From: JBQTIM01 sp052388135
Lineage (GTDB): Bacteria; Elusimicrobiota; Elusimicrobia; FEN-1173
Length of the DNA stretch: 5,109 nt
Assembly (NCBI GenBank): GCA_052388135.1
Contig: JBQTIM010000048.1
Coordinates: 1 to 5,109, forward strand
Direction of reading: 5' to 3'
Under the pieces are notes generated by a model. It did not search any database. It was given only the letters and a program-made list of their open reading frames with translations, and was not told the origin of the DNA. Positions 1 through 5,109 of the stretch are shown here, one piece after another. The position numbers were made by a program, and so were the translations under genes. Each line of letters begins with the position of its first letter. Within the stretch, counting starts at the first letter, position 1.

Positions 1-97
1 CGACCATACCATCAAGTATGCTCTCACAATTTTGCGTCGAAAAATTCACGGGCTTTTCCGTCTCGGTCCACGCGCCAACTGAGAAGTTCAGGTTAAG
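1..97 (-). mobile_element. End of an insertion sequence, left copy (cut by the window edge)
   Basis: These 97 bases are the exact reverse complement of 4992-5088, with no mismatch. Identity stops sharply at base 97/98, where the repeat ends in ...GGTTAAG (read outward: CTTAACC...). The segment is much less GC-rich (47 of 97 bases) than the neighbouring genes, as expected for an acquired element. Read on the minus strand it contains a GAGAG ribosome-binding-site-like stretch and an ATG at 12-10 (MVWS...), so a gene, presumably the transposase, would leave the window leftwards. The far end of the element and any target duplication are outside the window. That it is an IS is inferred from the repeat, its base composition and the outward frame; no transposase domain is visible. 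A non-coding dispersed repeat is the main alternative. Confidence 0.6.
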
Positions 98-262
98 ATC
101 GCCTCGCCGGGCGGCGAAGACGAAGGCCGCGCGCCGGATTCCGCGGGCGCGGTCCCGCGCTTGGGCGGCGGTCGCGGCCGCCGCTCTGTTCGGCTCGCGC
201 GCATATCGTTCCGCGGCCGCCTCCGCGCTTTCCTTTGGACATCCTTCGAAAAACGATATCAT
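98..262 (-). pseudogene. Possible 5' remnant of a minus-strand gene interrupted by the IS
   Basis: On the minus strand an ATG at 262-260 opens a frame of exactly 55 codons up to the IS edge at 98, and the frame then stays open through the IS to the window edge. The predicted peptide starts MISFFEGCPKES and continues as an Ala/Arg/Glu-rich, probably helical stretch. From about codon 11 onward most codons end in G or C (about 80 per cent by my count), like the real genes here. A GGGG run lies about 13 bases upstream of the ATG as a weak ribosome binding site. Against it: the start lies only 6 bases from the divergent glcD start, the antisense frame has similar codon statistics, and I recognise no family. 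It may be chance. No other gene candidate is visible in 98-268. Confidence 0.22.
235..262 (+). promoter_or_regulatory. Candidate promoter of the glcDE-glcF operon
   Basis: TTGGAC (235-240) and TATCAT (257-262) are separated by 16 bases and resemble sigma-70 -35 and -10 elements. Transcription would begin about 6-9 bases after the -10, at roughly 268-271, which coincides with the GTG start codon at 269. There is no purine-rich ribosome binding site before that GTG, so a leaderless transcript would fit both facts. The hexamer matches are moderate, so this is a sequence-based guess. Confidence 0.4.
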
Positions 263-268
263 TCTTCC

Positions 269-2302
269 GTGACCCCTTCTTTCGTCGATAAACTTCGCGC
301 CGCGCTGGGGCCGGAAAACGTGCTCACGGCGCCGGCGTCCCTTCTCGTTTACTCCTACGACGGCGCCCTGGACAAAAACCTTCCCGGGGCCGTGGCCCTG
401 CCGCGCTCGGCCGAGGAGGCGGCGGCCTGCGTTCGTCTGGCCGCCGAGGCGGGCGTCCCTTACACGGCGCGCGGCGCGGGCACCAACCTTTGCGGCGGCT
501 CCGTGCCGGCCGCCGGCGGCTTGGTCATCCATTTGGCGCGGCTGAACCGCATTCTGGAAATAAACAGGGACAACCTCCGCGCCTGGGTGGAGCCCGGCGT
601 GGTGAACCTGCATCTGCAGAACGCCCTGGCGCCCCTGGGCCTTTTCTACGCGCCCGATCCGGCCAGCCAGAAGGCCTCCACTCTCGGCGGAAACGTGGGC
701 ACCAACGCCGGCGGGCCACGCTGTCTGCGCCACGGCGTCACCACCAACCACGTGCTGGCATTGGAGGCCGTGCTTCCCGGCGGGGAGCTCCTCCGCTGTT
801 CCGTGGAGGACGCCGGCTACGATTTCACAGGCCTGCTGGTGGGTTCCGAAGGGACCTTGGGCGTCGTCACCAAAATCCAGGTCAAGCTTTTGCCGCTGCC
901 GGAGGACGTGCAAACTTTGCTGGCGGCCTTTCCGTCCCTGGAAGCCGCCGTGCAGACCGTCACAGACGTCATCTCCGCCGGCATCCTGCCCACGGCGCTG
1001 GAGGTCATGGACAAGACCACGGTCCATTCGGTGGAGGCCTTCGTCGGCGCGGGTTATCCCTTGGACGCCGAGGCCGTCCTGCTGGTGGAGACCGACGGCC
1101 CCCGCGCCCGGGCCGCGGCGGAAGCTGAGAAAATCGCGGACGTCTGCCGCGCCAACGGCGCCTCCTCCGTCCGGCGGGCCGCAACCCCCGAAGAGCGCCA
1201 AAAGCTCTGGGAAGGCCGCCGCGGCGCCTATCCCGCCATGGCCCGCCTGGCCCCCAACGTTTTGGTGGAGGACGGCGTGGTGCCTCGCCAGCTCCTGCCC
1301 GAGGCCGTGCGGCGCATCCGGGCCATCGCCGCGCGGGAGCGCCTGCGCATGGGCCTCATCGCCCACGCCGGCGACGGCAACCTCCACCCCAACCTGGCTT
1401 TCGACGAGCGCGATGCCGAGGAGACGCGCCGCGTCAAAGCCGCCGGCTACGAGATGCTCAAGGTGTGCGTGGACCTGGGGGGCAGCATCTCCGGCGAGCA
1501 CGGCATCGGCGTGGACAAGCGCGAGGCGATGCGCTGGCTCTTCACGCCGGCCACCCTGCGGTTCTTCCGGCGCGTCAAGGAGGTCTTCGACCCGGCGAAC
1601 CTGTGCAACCCGGACAAGCTGATCCCCCTGGCGGAAGCCGAGGCTCCGGCGGAAACCGCCGCTTCGGCCGCTCCCGCCGCCGGCCCCCGCTCGCCGGAGG
1701 CGTCCGCCCTGCCGGATTTTCTGCGCGCGGCGAAAAAAGACCGCCGGCCCGTGTTCATCCGGGGCCTCGGCACGAAAAATGTTCCCGTGCCACCCGGAGC
1801 CCGGCTTTTGGAGACCGCGCGCCTGAACAAGATACTGGACCACGACCGGCCCAATTTCACCGTCACCGTGGAGGCGGGCGTCGCGCTGGAAGATTTGAAG
1901 GCCGCCCTGGCCGGCGCCGGCCAGTTCGTCCACGTGAGCGGCGCGGGAAGCCTGGGAGGAATACTCTCCGCCCGCTCCTCCCGCCGCCCCGCCCTGCGCG
2001 ACCAGGTCATCGGCCTGGCCGCCGTCCTGCCCGACGGAGACTGCGTCCGCCTGGGGGCCAAGGTCATGAAGAACGTGGCGGGTTACGACGCCCTGAAACT
2101 TTTCATCGGCGCCTGGGGCACCCTGGGCGTCCTGACGGAGGTCACCCTGCGCCTGTTCCCTTTTCCGCCGGAAGACCCGCAGGCCGAGCCCGCGCCGCGC
2201 CCCTTCGCGCCCACGGCCCTGGAGCGCCGCTTGAAGCGGGCCCTGGACCCCGAGGGAATTTTGAACAACGTTTTTTTCGAGGACGGCCATGGACGAGAAT
2301 AA
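269..2302 (+). CDS. glcD: GlcD-GlcE fusion: FAD-linked glycolate/D-lactate oxidase subunit
   Basis: A 677-residue cytoplasmic flavoprotein, probably oxidising glycolate, D-lactate or a related 2-hydroxyacid at FAD. Residues 1 to about 453 form a full GlcD unit. Its FAD-binding part shows RGAGTNLCGG (68-77), GGNVGTNAGG (140-149) and SEGTLG (193-198). Its FAD-oxidase C-terminal domain shows HAGDGNLH (366-373), SGEHGIG with His411, and FDPANLCNPDK near 445. An Ala/Pro-rich linker (about 454-490) leads to a second FAD-binding domain like GlcE: RGLGTK (498-503), KVMKNVAGYD (598-607), GTLGV (617-621). The terminal DPEGILNN (660-667) matches the usual end of GlcD/GlcE proteins. The GlcE part is about 190 residues against roughly 350 in free GlcE, lacking most of the region after the FAD fold. 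I chose GTG at 269 because family similarity begins there (TPSFVDKLRAALGPENVLT); an upstream in-frame ATG at 161 adds 36 unlikely Arg-rich residues. The gene overlaps glcF by 14 bases. The exact substrate cannot be read from the sequence. Confidence 0.9.
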   Translation: MTPSFVDKLRAALGPENVLTAPASLLVYSYDGALDKNLPGAVALPRSAEEAAACVRLAAEAGVPYTARGAGTNLCGGSVPAAGGLVIHLARLNRILEINRDNLRAWVEPGVVNLHLQNALAPLGLFYAPDPASQKASTLGGNVGTNAGGPRCLRHGVTTNHVLALEAVLPGGELLRCSVEDAGYDFTGLLVGSEGTLGVVTKIQVKLLPLPEDVQTLLAAFPSLEAAVQTVTDVISAGILPTALEVMDKTTVHSVEAFVGAGYPLDAEAVLLVETDGPRARAAAEAEKIADVCRANGASSVRRAATPEERQKLWEGRRGAYPAMARLAPNVLVEDGVVPRQLLPEAVRRIRAIAARERLRMGLIAHAGDGNLHPNLAFDERDAEETRRVKAAGYEMLKVCVDLGGSISGEHGIGVDKREAMRWLFTPATLRFFRRVKEVFDPANLCNPDKLIPLAEAEAPAETAASAAPAAGPRSPEASALPDFLRAAKKDRRPVFIRGLGTKNVPVPPGARLLETARLNKILDHDRPNFTVTVEAGVALEDLKAALAGAGQFVHVSGAGSLGGILSARSSRRPALRDQVIGLAAVLPDGDCVRLGAKVMKNVAGYDALKLFIGAWGTLGVLTEVTLRLFPFPPEDPQAEPAPRPFAPTALERRLKRALDPEGILNNVFFEDGHGRE

Positions 2303-3623
2303 GAACGCGCCGGACATCCGCACCCGCCCCGCCGACCTGTCCTCCGCAACGGACAAGAGCCGCTACGACGAGTCCCTCCACTGCAACCGCTGCGGCTTCT
2401 GCACGTCCTTCTGCCCCACGTACCTGGCCACGGGCGACGAGGGCCTTTCGCCGCGCGGCCGCAACCAGGCCTTCCGCGCCATGCTGGAGGGCCGCCTCAA
2501 GGACCCGGCCGAAGCGGAGAGGCTTTTTTCCACGTGCCTGTTGTGCGGCATCTGCACGTCGGTCTGCTTCGCCGAGGTGCCCACGGCCAAGCTCATGTCC
2601 GCCGGGCGGGAAAAGATTTTGGAAAGCCGGGGGGAGCCCTGGTTCCTGAAACTGGTTCTCCGCGTCCTGCTTCCCAGGCCGCGGCTTTTGGAGCCGCTCT
2701 TGAAGCTGGCGTTCCTGGGCAAGCGCCTGGGCCTCGGCCGCCTGCTCAACCGCGCGGGCCTCCTGCGCCGCGTCAGCCCCAAGCTGGCGGCGGCGGAGGA
2801 GATGAGCGAAACGGCGCCCCTGCGGTTCCTGCGGTCGCGGCTCCGCCGCCCGGCCGCGGCCGACGCCGAGGTGGTCCAATTCCTCGCCTGCGGGCCCAAC
2901 TACCTGAAGCCCGAGGTGGGCGAGGCCACCGCCCGCCTGCTGGCCGCGTCGGGCGCCCGCTTCGGCTGCGCTCAAAACGTCTGCTGCGGCCTGCCGGGCG
3001 TCAGCTTCGGCGACATGGACGCGGCCCGCGCCCTGGCAAAAAAGAACATCGTCGAGTTGGAAAAATATCCCGCCGCCGCCGTGCTGGTGGACGATTCCTC
3101 CTGCGCCGCGGCGGTCAAGGACTATCCCGGATTGTTCGAAACCGAGCCCGCCTGGCGAGACCGCGCCGAGGCCCTGGCCCGCCGGACGCGGGATTTCAGC
3201 GAATGGGCCCTGGCGGAGCGGGAAAAAATCCTCCGCGCTCCCTCCGCTCCCGCCCCGGCCGCGGCGCCCCTGCAAGTGACGTATCACGATCCCTGCAAAG
3301 CCCGCTACGGGCAGAAGATAACGGACCCTCCCCGCCTGCTTTTGCGCGCCCTCCCCGGGGCCGAATATCGGGAACTGCCCGAGGCCGATCAATGCTGCGG
3401 AGGCGGCGGCACCTACAGCTTCGTCCACCCCGACATCTCCCGGGCCGTCCTGGACCGCAAGATACGAAACATCCTCTCCACGGGCGCCGGCACCGTGGCC
3501 ACCTGCAGCGTCTCCTGCCTTTTGCAAGTGGAATTCGGCCTGCGCCGGGCGTCGTCCACCGTCGAGGCCGTGCATTTGGCTTCTCTTTTAAGCCGTTTTT
3601 TGCGGGGGCCCGGCGTTACATAA
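2289..3623 (+). CDS. glcF: GlcF-like iron-sulfur subunit of glycolate/D-lactate oxidase
   Basis: A 444-residue iron-sulfur protein expected to take electrons from the GlcDE flavoprotein and pass them towards the respiratory chain at the inner face of the membrane. It has two [4Fe-4S] motifs: Cys32, 35, 38 and 42 (CNRCGFCTSFCP) and Cys83, 86, 89 and 93 (CLLCGICTSVC). The last is followed by Phe-Ala-Glu-Val-Pro instead of the usual direct Pro. Two CCG domains follow: the first with Cys201, CCG at 232-234 and Cys272; the second with DPC (Cys336), CCGGGG from 369, and Cys406/Cys410. CCG domains are shared with LutA and HdrB/HdrD, where they can hold an unusual Fe-S cluster. Length and domain order fit GlcF (about 400-450 residues). 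There is no membrane segment. ATG 2289 has GAGGA five bases upstream inside the end of glcDE, and the overlap implies coupled translation. Other Fe-S oxidoreductases of the LutA/GlpC type are close relatives, but the GlcDE neighbour favours GlcF. Confidence 0.9.
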   Translation: MDENKNAPDIRTRPADLSSATDKSRYDESLHCNRCGFCTSFCPTYLATGDEGLSPRGRNQAFRAMLEGRLKDPAEAERLFSTCLLCGICTSVCFAEVPTAKLMSAGREKILESRGEPWFLKLVLRVLLPRPRLLEPLLKLAFLGKRLGLGRLLNRAGLLRRVSPKLAAAEEMSETAPLRFLRSRLRRPAAADAEVVQFLACGPNYLKPEVGEATARLLAASGARFGCAQNVCCGLPGVSFGDMDAARALAKKNIVELEKYPAAAVLVDDSSCAAAVKDYPGLFETEPAWRDRAEALARRTRDFSEWALAEREKILRAPSAPAPAAAPLQVTYHDPCKARYGQKITDPPRLLLRALPGAEYRELPEADQCCGGGGTYSFVHPDISRAVLDRKIRNILSTGAGTVATCSVSCLLQVEFGLRRASSTVEAVHLASLLSRFLRGPGVT

Positions 3624-3625
3624 AA

Positions 3626-3669
3626 TTTACAGAATGTTAAGAGGAAATTCGGCGGACTCGGGCTATACT
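3626..3669 (+). promoter_or_regulatory. Candidate promoter of the receiver gene, with 11-base-spaced repeats
   Basis: TATACT at 3664-3669 is a good -10 hexamer, about 40 bases before the ATG at 3709, in an A/T-rich island of a GC-rich region. At the -35 position (17 bases upstream, 3641-3646) there is only GAGGAA, a poor match. Just upstream, three 7-base units of the form TTnnnnG start at 3626, 3637 and 3648, an 11-base period like the repeats bound by OmpR/PhoB-family regulators. The last unit ends nine bases before the -10. A weak -35 with such repeats would suit activator-dependent transcription, but the units are loosely similar and this may be chance. Confidence 0.35.
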
Positions 3670-3708
3670 TAATGCGTAGAAGCGAAATCCGAGGGGAGAA
3701 GGACGCAC

Positions 3709-4089
3709 ATGGCCGAAAAAAGAAAAATACTCATCGTAGACGACGACCCGCACATGGCGGAACTGCTGGCTGATTTTTGCGGGGACCTGGGGCTTGAGAC
3801 GAAAGTTTTAACGGACAGCCGCGCCGCGGCCCAGGAAGCCCTCTCCTGGCGGCCCGATCTGGTCACTCTGGACTTGGAGATGCCGTACAAGGACGGGATG
3901 GAGGTCCTGAAGGAAATCCGAAGCCACGAAGCCCTCGCGACCACGCCCGTCATCATCATTTCCTGCCTGGCCAAGGACGTGTCCATGGCGGCCGGAGCCG
4001 TTCAGGGGATTTACGCCAAGCCCGTGAACTTCAAGGCCCTGACCGGCAGCCTGGACGCCCTCCTCCGCAACCGCGCCGCCGCTGTGTAA
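3709..4089 (+). CDS. Stand-alone CheY-like response regulator receiver
   Basis: A 126-residue single receiver domain with no output domain. All phosphorylation-site residues are visible: the acidic pair Asp11/Asp12 (in IVDDDP), phospho-acceptor Asp55 (TLDLEMP), switch Ser85 (VIIIS) and Lys104 followed by Pro105 (AKP). It should therefore be phosphorylated by a histidine kinase or phosphotransfer protein and act by binding a partner, as CheY or Spo0F do. The purine-rich stretch GAGGGGAGAAGGA lies just before the ATG and decides the start. It sits 85 bases after glcF with no clear terminator between, so read-through from the operon is possible, although a -10-like TATACT precedes it. It is convergent with the PhoB-type regulator. 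Its partner kinase and target are not in the window. Short single-domain receivers have many roles, so no process can be named. Confidence 0.9.
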   Translation: MAEKRKILIVDDDPHMAELLADFCGDLGLETKVLTDSRAAAQEALSWRPDLVTLDLEMPYKDGMEVLKEIRSHEALATTPVIIISCLAKDVSMAAGAVQGIYAKPVNFKALTGSLDALLRNRAAAV

Positions 4090-4110
4090 CGCAGGCATCG
4101 TTCGCATTTC

Positions 4111-4150
4111 AAAAAGAAACCCCACGACCTAGGTCTTGGGGTTTTTCTTT
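4111..4150. terminator. Bidirectional intrinsic terminator between convergent genes
   Basis: A dyad centred at 4130/4131 joins GACC/GGTC (one C/T mismatch at 4125/4136), then ACCCC/GGGGT extended by A/T pairs. On the + strand the stem is followed by T-rich GTTTTTCTTTT (4141-4151); on the - strand the mirror side reads GTTTCTTTTTG. Either transcript therefore ends in a GC stem and a U tract. It lies 21 bases after the receiver stop codon and 33 bases after the stop codon of the PhoB-type gene, and should terminate both. Confidence 0.9.
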
Positions 4151-4183
4151 TCACGGCGGCCTTTAGAAATTAAGCGGGTGGCG

Positions 4184-4864
4184 TCATTCGTAGCGGTAAC
4201 CGATGCGGTCCACCGTCTTGATCTTCTCCCCGTACTTGCCCAGTTTCTTCCGCAGCCTGCCCACGTGCACGTCCACGGTGCGGGTGTTGCCGAAATACTC
4301 CTGTCCCCAAACCGTTTCGGACAGCTCGGCCCGCGTGAGCACTTTGCCGCGCTGTTTCATGAGGGAGAAAAGGAGGTCGAATTCCTTGGGAGAAAGCCCC
4401 ATGGGTTTTCCGTCCAGGTGGATGGAATGCTTCTCGATGTTGATGACGAGCCCGCCGTCCTTGATGGAGGAGTCCTGGCTGTCCCGCCACTCGGCCCGGC
4501 GCAGGACGGCCTTGATGCGGGCCACCAGCTCGGTTTGGTTGAAAGGCTTGGTGATGTAATCGTCGGCGCCGATCTCGAGGCCGGCGATCTTATAGGAATC
4601 CAAGGTCTGAACGGTGAGGAAAACCACGGGGAGATAGCGGGTGGCCGGATCGGCCCGGAGGGAGCGGCAGACCTCGAAGCCGTCGCGGTCGGGGAGTTGG
4701 ACGTCCATCAGGATCAGGTCCGGTTTGCCCGCCTGAATCTTTTTGTAGGCGTCGCCGGCGCTTTCGGCGCCGATGGTGGAAAAGCCCTCTTTGATGAGGA
4801 TGCTTTCCACCAGCTTCCGGATGTCCTTGTCGTCGTCCACGACGAGGATGCGTTTCTTCAACAT
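4184..4864 (-). CDS. OmpR/PhoB-family response regulator (receiver plus winged helix)
   Basis: A 226-residue two-domain transcription factor of normal family length. The receiver (about 4-120) has the acidic pair Asp10/Asp11 (VVDDD), phospho-acceptor Asp54 (LILMD), switch Thr84 (VVFLT) and Lys106 (GADDYITKPF). The C-terminal winged-helix DNA-binding domain (about 135-226) shows the family landmarks LSPKEFDLLF, RAELSETVWG, RTVDVHVGRLRKKL and the closing GYRY. It should bind tandem DNA repeats when phosphorylated by a partner histidine kinase. No kinase gene follows: the stop is 33 bases from the shared terminator, so it is an orphan here or its kinase gene lies elsewhere. The ATG at 4864 is chosen because AGGAAGGA stands six bases upstream. 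It resembles PhoB in the GADDYITKPF and RTVDVHV segments, but that is not enough to assign phosphate control. The right-hand IS end lies 127 bases upstream of its start. Confidence 0.93.
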   Translation of the reverse strand: MLKKRILVVDDDKDIRKLVESILIKEGFSTIGAESAGDAYKKIQAGKPDLILMDVQLPDRDGFEVCRSLRADPATRYLPVVFLTVQTLDSYKIAGLEIGADDYITKPFNQTELVARIKAVLRRAEWRDSQDSSIKDGGLVINIEKHSIHLDGKPMGLSPKEFDLLFSLMKQRGKVLTRAELSETVWGQEYFGNTRTVDVHVGRLRKKLGKYGEKIKTVDRIGYRYE

Positions 4865-4895
4865 CGGAGTTCCTTCCTCTCATGAACCGCACCAG

Positions 4896-4924
4896 ATGGT
4901 AGGAGTTTGCGATGGTTTTGTAAA
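4896..4924 (-). promoter_or_regulatory. Candidate sigma-70 promoter of the PhoB-type regulator
   Basis: On the minus strand TTTACA (4924-4919) and TACCAT (4901-4896) are separated by exactly 17 bases, matching the -35 at five of six and the -10 at four of six positions. Transcription would start near 4889, giving a leader of about 25 bases that contains the AGGAAGGA ribosome binding site. The promoter lies wholly outside the IS, so the insertion should not remove it, though upstream control sites may have been displaced. Confidence 0.5.
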
Positions 4925-4961
4925 GGGCGGGTTCGGGCGTTTTGCCGAAAGATGGAGGCGG

Positions 4962-4981
4962 AGGATAAATTATCCTATAAT
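4962..4981. promoter_or_regulatory. Small perfect palindrome overlapping a consensus -10 hexamer
   Basis: AGGATAA and TTATCCT (4962-4968 and 4970-4976) form a perfect inverted repeat around one central A. Its last base starts TATAAT (4976-4981), a perfect -10 on the + strand directed towards the IS and its presumed transposase. At the correct -35 distance (4953-4958) there is only TGGAGG. The palindrome could be an operator for the divergent regulator gene or a remnant control site; no regulator can be named. Confidence 0.3.
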
Positions 4982-5054
4982 TCCTGGCCGCCTTAACCTG
5001 AACTTCTCAGTTGGCGCGTGGACCGAGACGGAAAAGCCCGTGAATTTTTCGACG

Positions 5055-5098
5055 CAAAATTGTGAGAGCATACTTGATGGTATGGTCGAACAATTTTG
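5055..5098 (+). promoter_or_regulatory. Hairpin enclosing the presumed transposase start
   Basis: A 44-base dyad with one centre: CAAAATTGT (5055-5063) pairs with ACAATTTTG (5090-5098), GA (5066-5067) with TC (5086-5087), and CATAC (5069-5073) with GTATG (5080-5084), leaving a loop TTGATG that holds the ATG at 5077-5079. The ribosome-binding stretch GAGAG sits in the stem and internal loops. If transcription enters the element from outside, this fold could hide the start site, as known for IS10 and IS50 transposase messages. In the left copy only the inner stem is visible (5-9 with 16-20). Confidence 0.5.
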
Positions 5099-5109
5099 TT
5101 AAGAAAAAT
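5077..5109 (+). CDS. Start of the presumed transposase gene (partial)
   Basis: ATG at 5077 opens MVWSNNFVKKN, which is still open at the window edge (11 codons). GAGAG lies eight bases upstream. The same start occurs in the left copy at 12-10 on the minus strand, so both copies would transcribe outward. No catalytic residue or domain can be seen in 11 codons; the transposase call rests only on the two identical inverted copies and the start signals. The overlapping frame ending MVEQFC with a stop at 5100-5102 is the competing reading and lacks an independent start signal. Confidence 0.4.
   Translation, partial: MVWSNNFVKKN

Larger units (their letters stand above)
4992..5109 (+). mobile_element. 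End of an insertion sequence, right copy (cut by the window edge)
   Basis: Bases 4992-5088 repeat 97-1 exactly in inverted orientation, and the copy continues to the window edge, where the last 21 bases are very A/T-rich. The repeat starts CTTAACCTGAACTTC. Inside are a roughly 85-base leader, a GAGAG ribosome binding site (5064-5068), a start codon (5077) and a hairpin around it (5055-5098), the usual layout of the transposase-proximal end of an IS. The TTAA at 4993-4996 followed by CC would fit a TTAA-targeting element such as the IS1380/piggyBac group, but this is a guess from a few bases. The other IS end and the target duplication are not in view. Confidence 0.65.

Noticed and set aside
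161..268. 36-residue N-terminal extension of the GlcD-GlcE protein from ATG 161
   Set aside because: The extension is Arg-rich without family similarity and covers the promoter-like region, and family similarity starts at the GTG at 269.
18..272. Open + strand frame of 84 codons starting in the left repeat
   Set aside because: It reads antisense through the IS end, has no ribosome binding site and no recognisable protein features; the Arg/Ala-rich part reflects high GC content.
2142..3575. Long minus-strand open frame opposite glcF (477 codons)
   Set aside because: It lies antisense to a clearly conserved Fe-S protein; its Gly/Gln/Ala-rich product shows no domain. The long + strand frames at 1465-2649 and 2534-3640 are likewise shadows.
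3589..3640. Terminator after glcF
   Set aside because: The GGGGGCCCGG stretch forms only a short self-pairing core and no T-run follows it.
4136..4885. + strand open frame of 249 codons opposite the PhoB-type regulator
   Set aside because: It is the antisense shadow of a complete two-domain regulator with all key residues, and begins inside the terminator.
4992..5103. Integron attC site, because the unit begins CTTAAC and ends GTTAAG
   Set aside because: The ends do not match the attC core sites, the unit is not palindromic over its whole length, and the copies are inverted, not direct, with no cassette genes or integrase.
1..5109. Amplification or assembly hairpin artefact explaining the inverted ends
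   Set aside because: The arms are about 4.9 kb apart, join different unique sequences at sharp edges and contain gene start signals. It cannot be fully excluded without reads.

Overview
The window comes from a GC-rich bacterium. Coding regions use mostly G/C-ending codons and carry the Ala/Arg/Pro-rich protein composition typical of such genomes. No phylogenetic marker is present, so I do not assign a phylum.

Layout: a two-gene redox operon fills the left two thirds on the + strand. Its first gene (start 269) is a flavoprotein that looks like glycolate/D-lactate oxidase subunit GlcD fused through an Ala/Pro linker to a shortened GlcE-like FAD-binding domain. The second gene (start 2289, overlapping the first by 14 bases) is the iron-sulfur partner GlcF, with two [4Fe-4S] motifs and two CCG domains. 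Together they look like a membrane-associated 2-hydroxyacid dehydrogenase that oxidises glycolate, D-lactate or a similar acid and passes electrons on through the Fe-S subunit. After 85 bases comes a stand-alone CheY-like receiver (3709-4089, +). Facing it is an OmpR/PhoB-type response regulator (4184-4864, -). The two convergent genes share a strong hairpin that should terminate transcription from both sides (4111-4150). No histidine kinase is in the window.

Both ends hold the same sequence in opposite orientation. Bases 1-97 are the exact reverse complement of 4992-5088. The repeat is far less GC-rich (47 of 97 bases) than the genes between. In each copy an outward-facing reading frame begins with a plausible ribosome binding site and ATG and runs off the window. 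The simplest reading is that the window lies between two copies of one multicopy insertion sequence (IS), inserted in opposite orientation, with transposase genes pointing outward. The right copy also shows a 44-base imperfect palindrome around the presumed transposase start, the kind of fold-back that limits transposase translation from read-through transcripts.

Between the left IS end and glcD (98-268) there is a promoter-like sequence placed so that glcD could be read from a leaderless GTG, and a possible remnant of a minus-strand gene cut by the IS. Between the PhoB-type gene and the right IS end (4865-4991) there is a good promoter for the regulator and a small perfect palindrome overlapping a consensus -10 hexamer. 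I see no defence system, CRISPR array, tRNA or rRNA. The most unusual items are the inverted IS ends, the start-codon hairpin and the GlcD-GlcE fusion.
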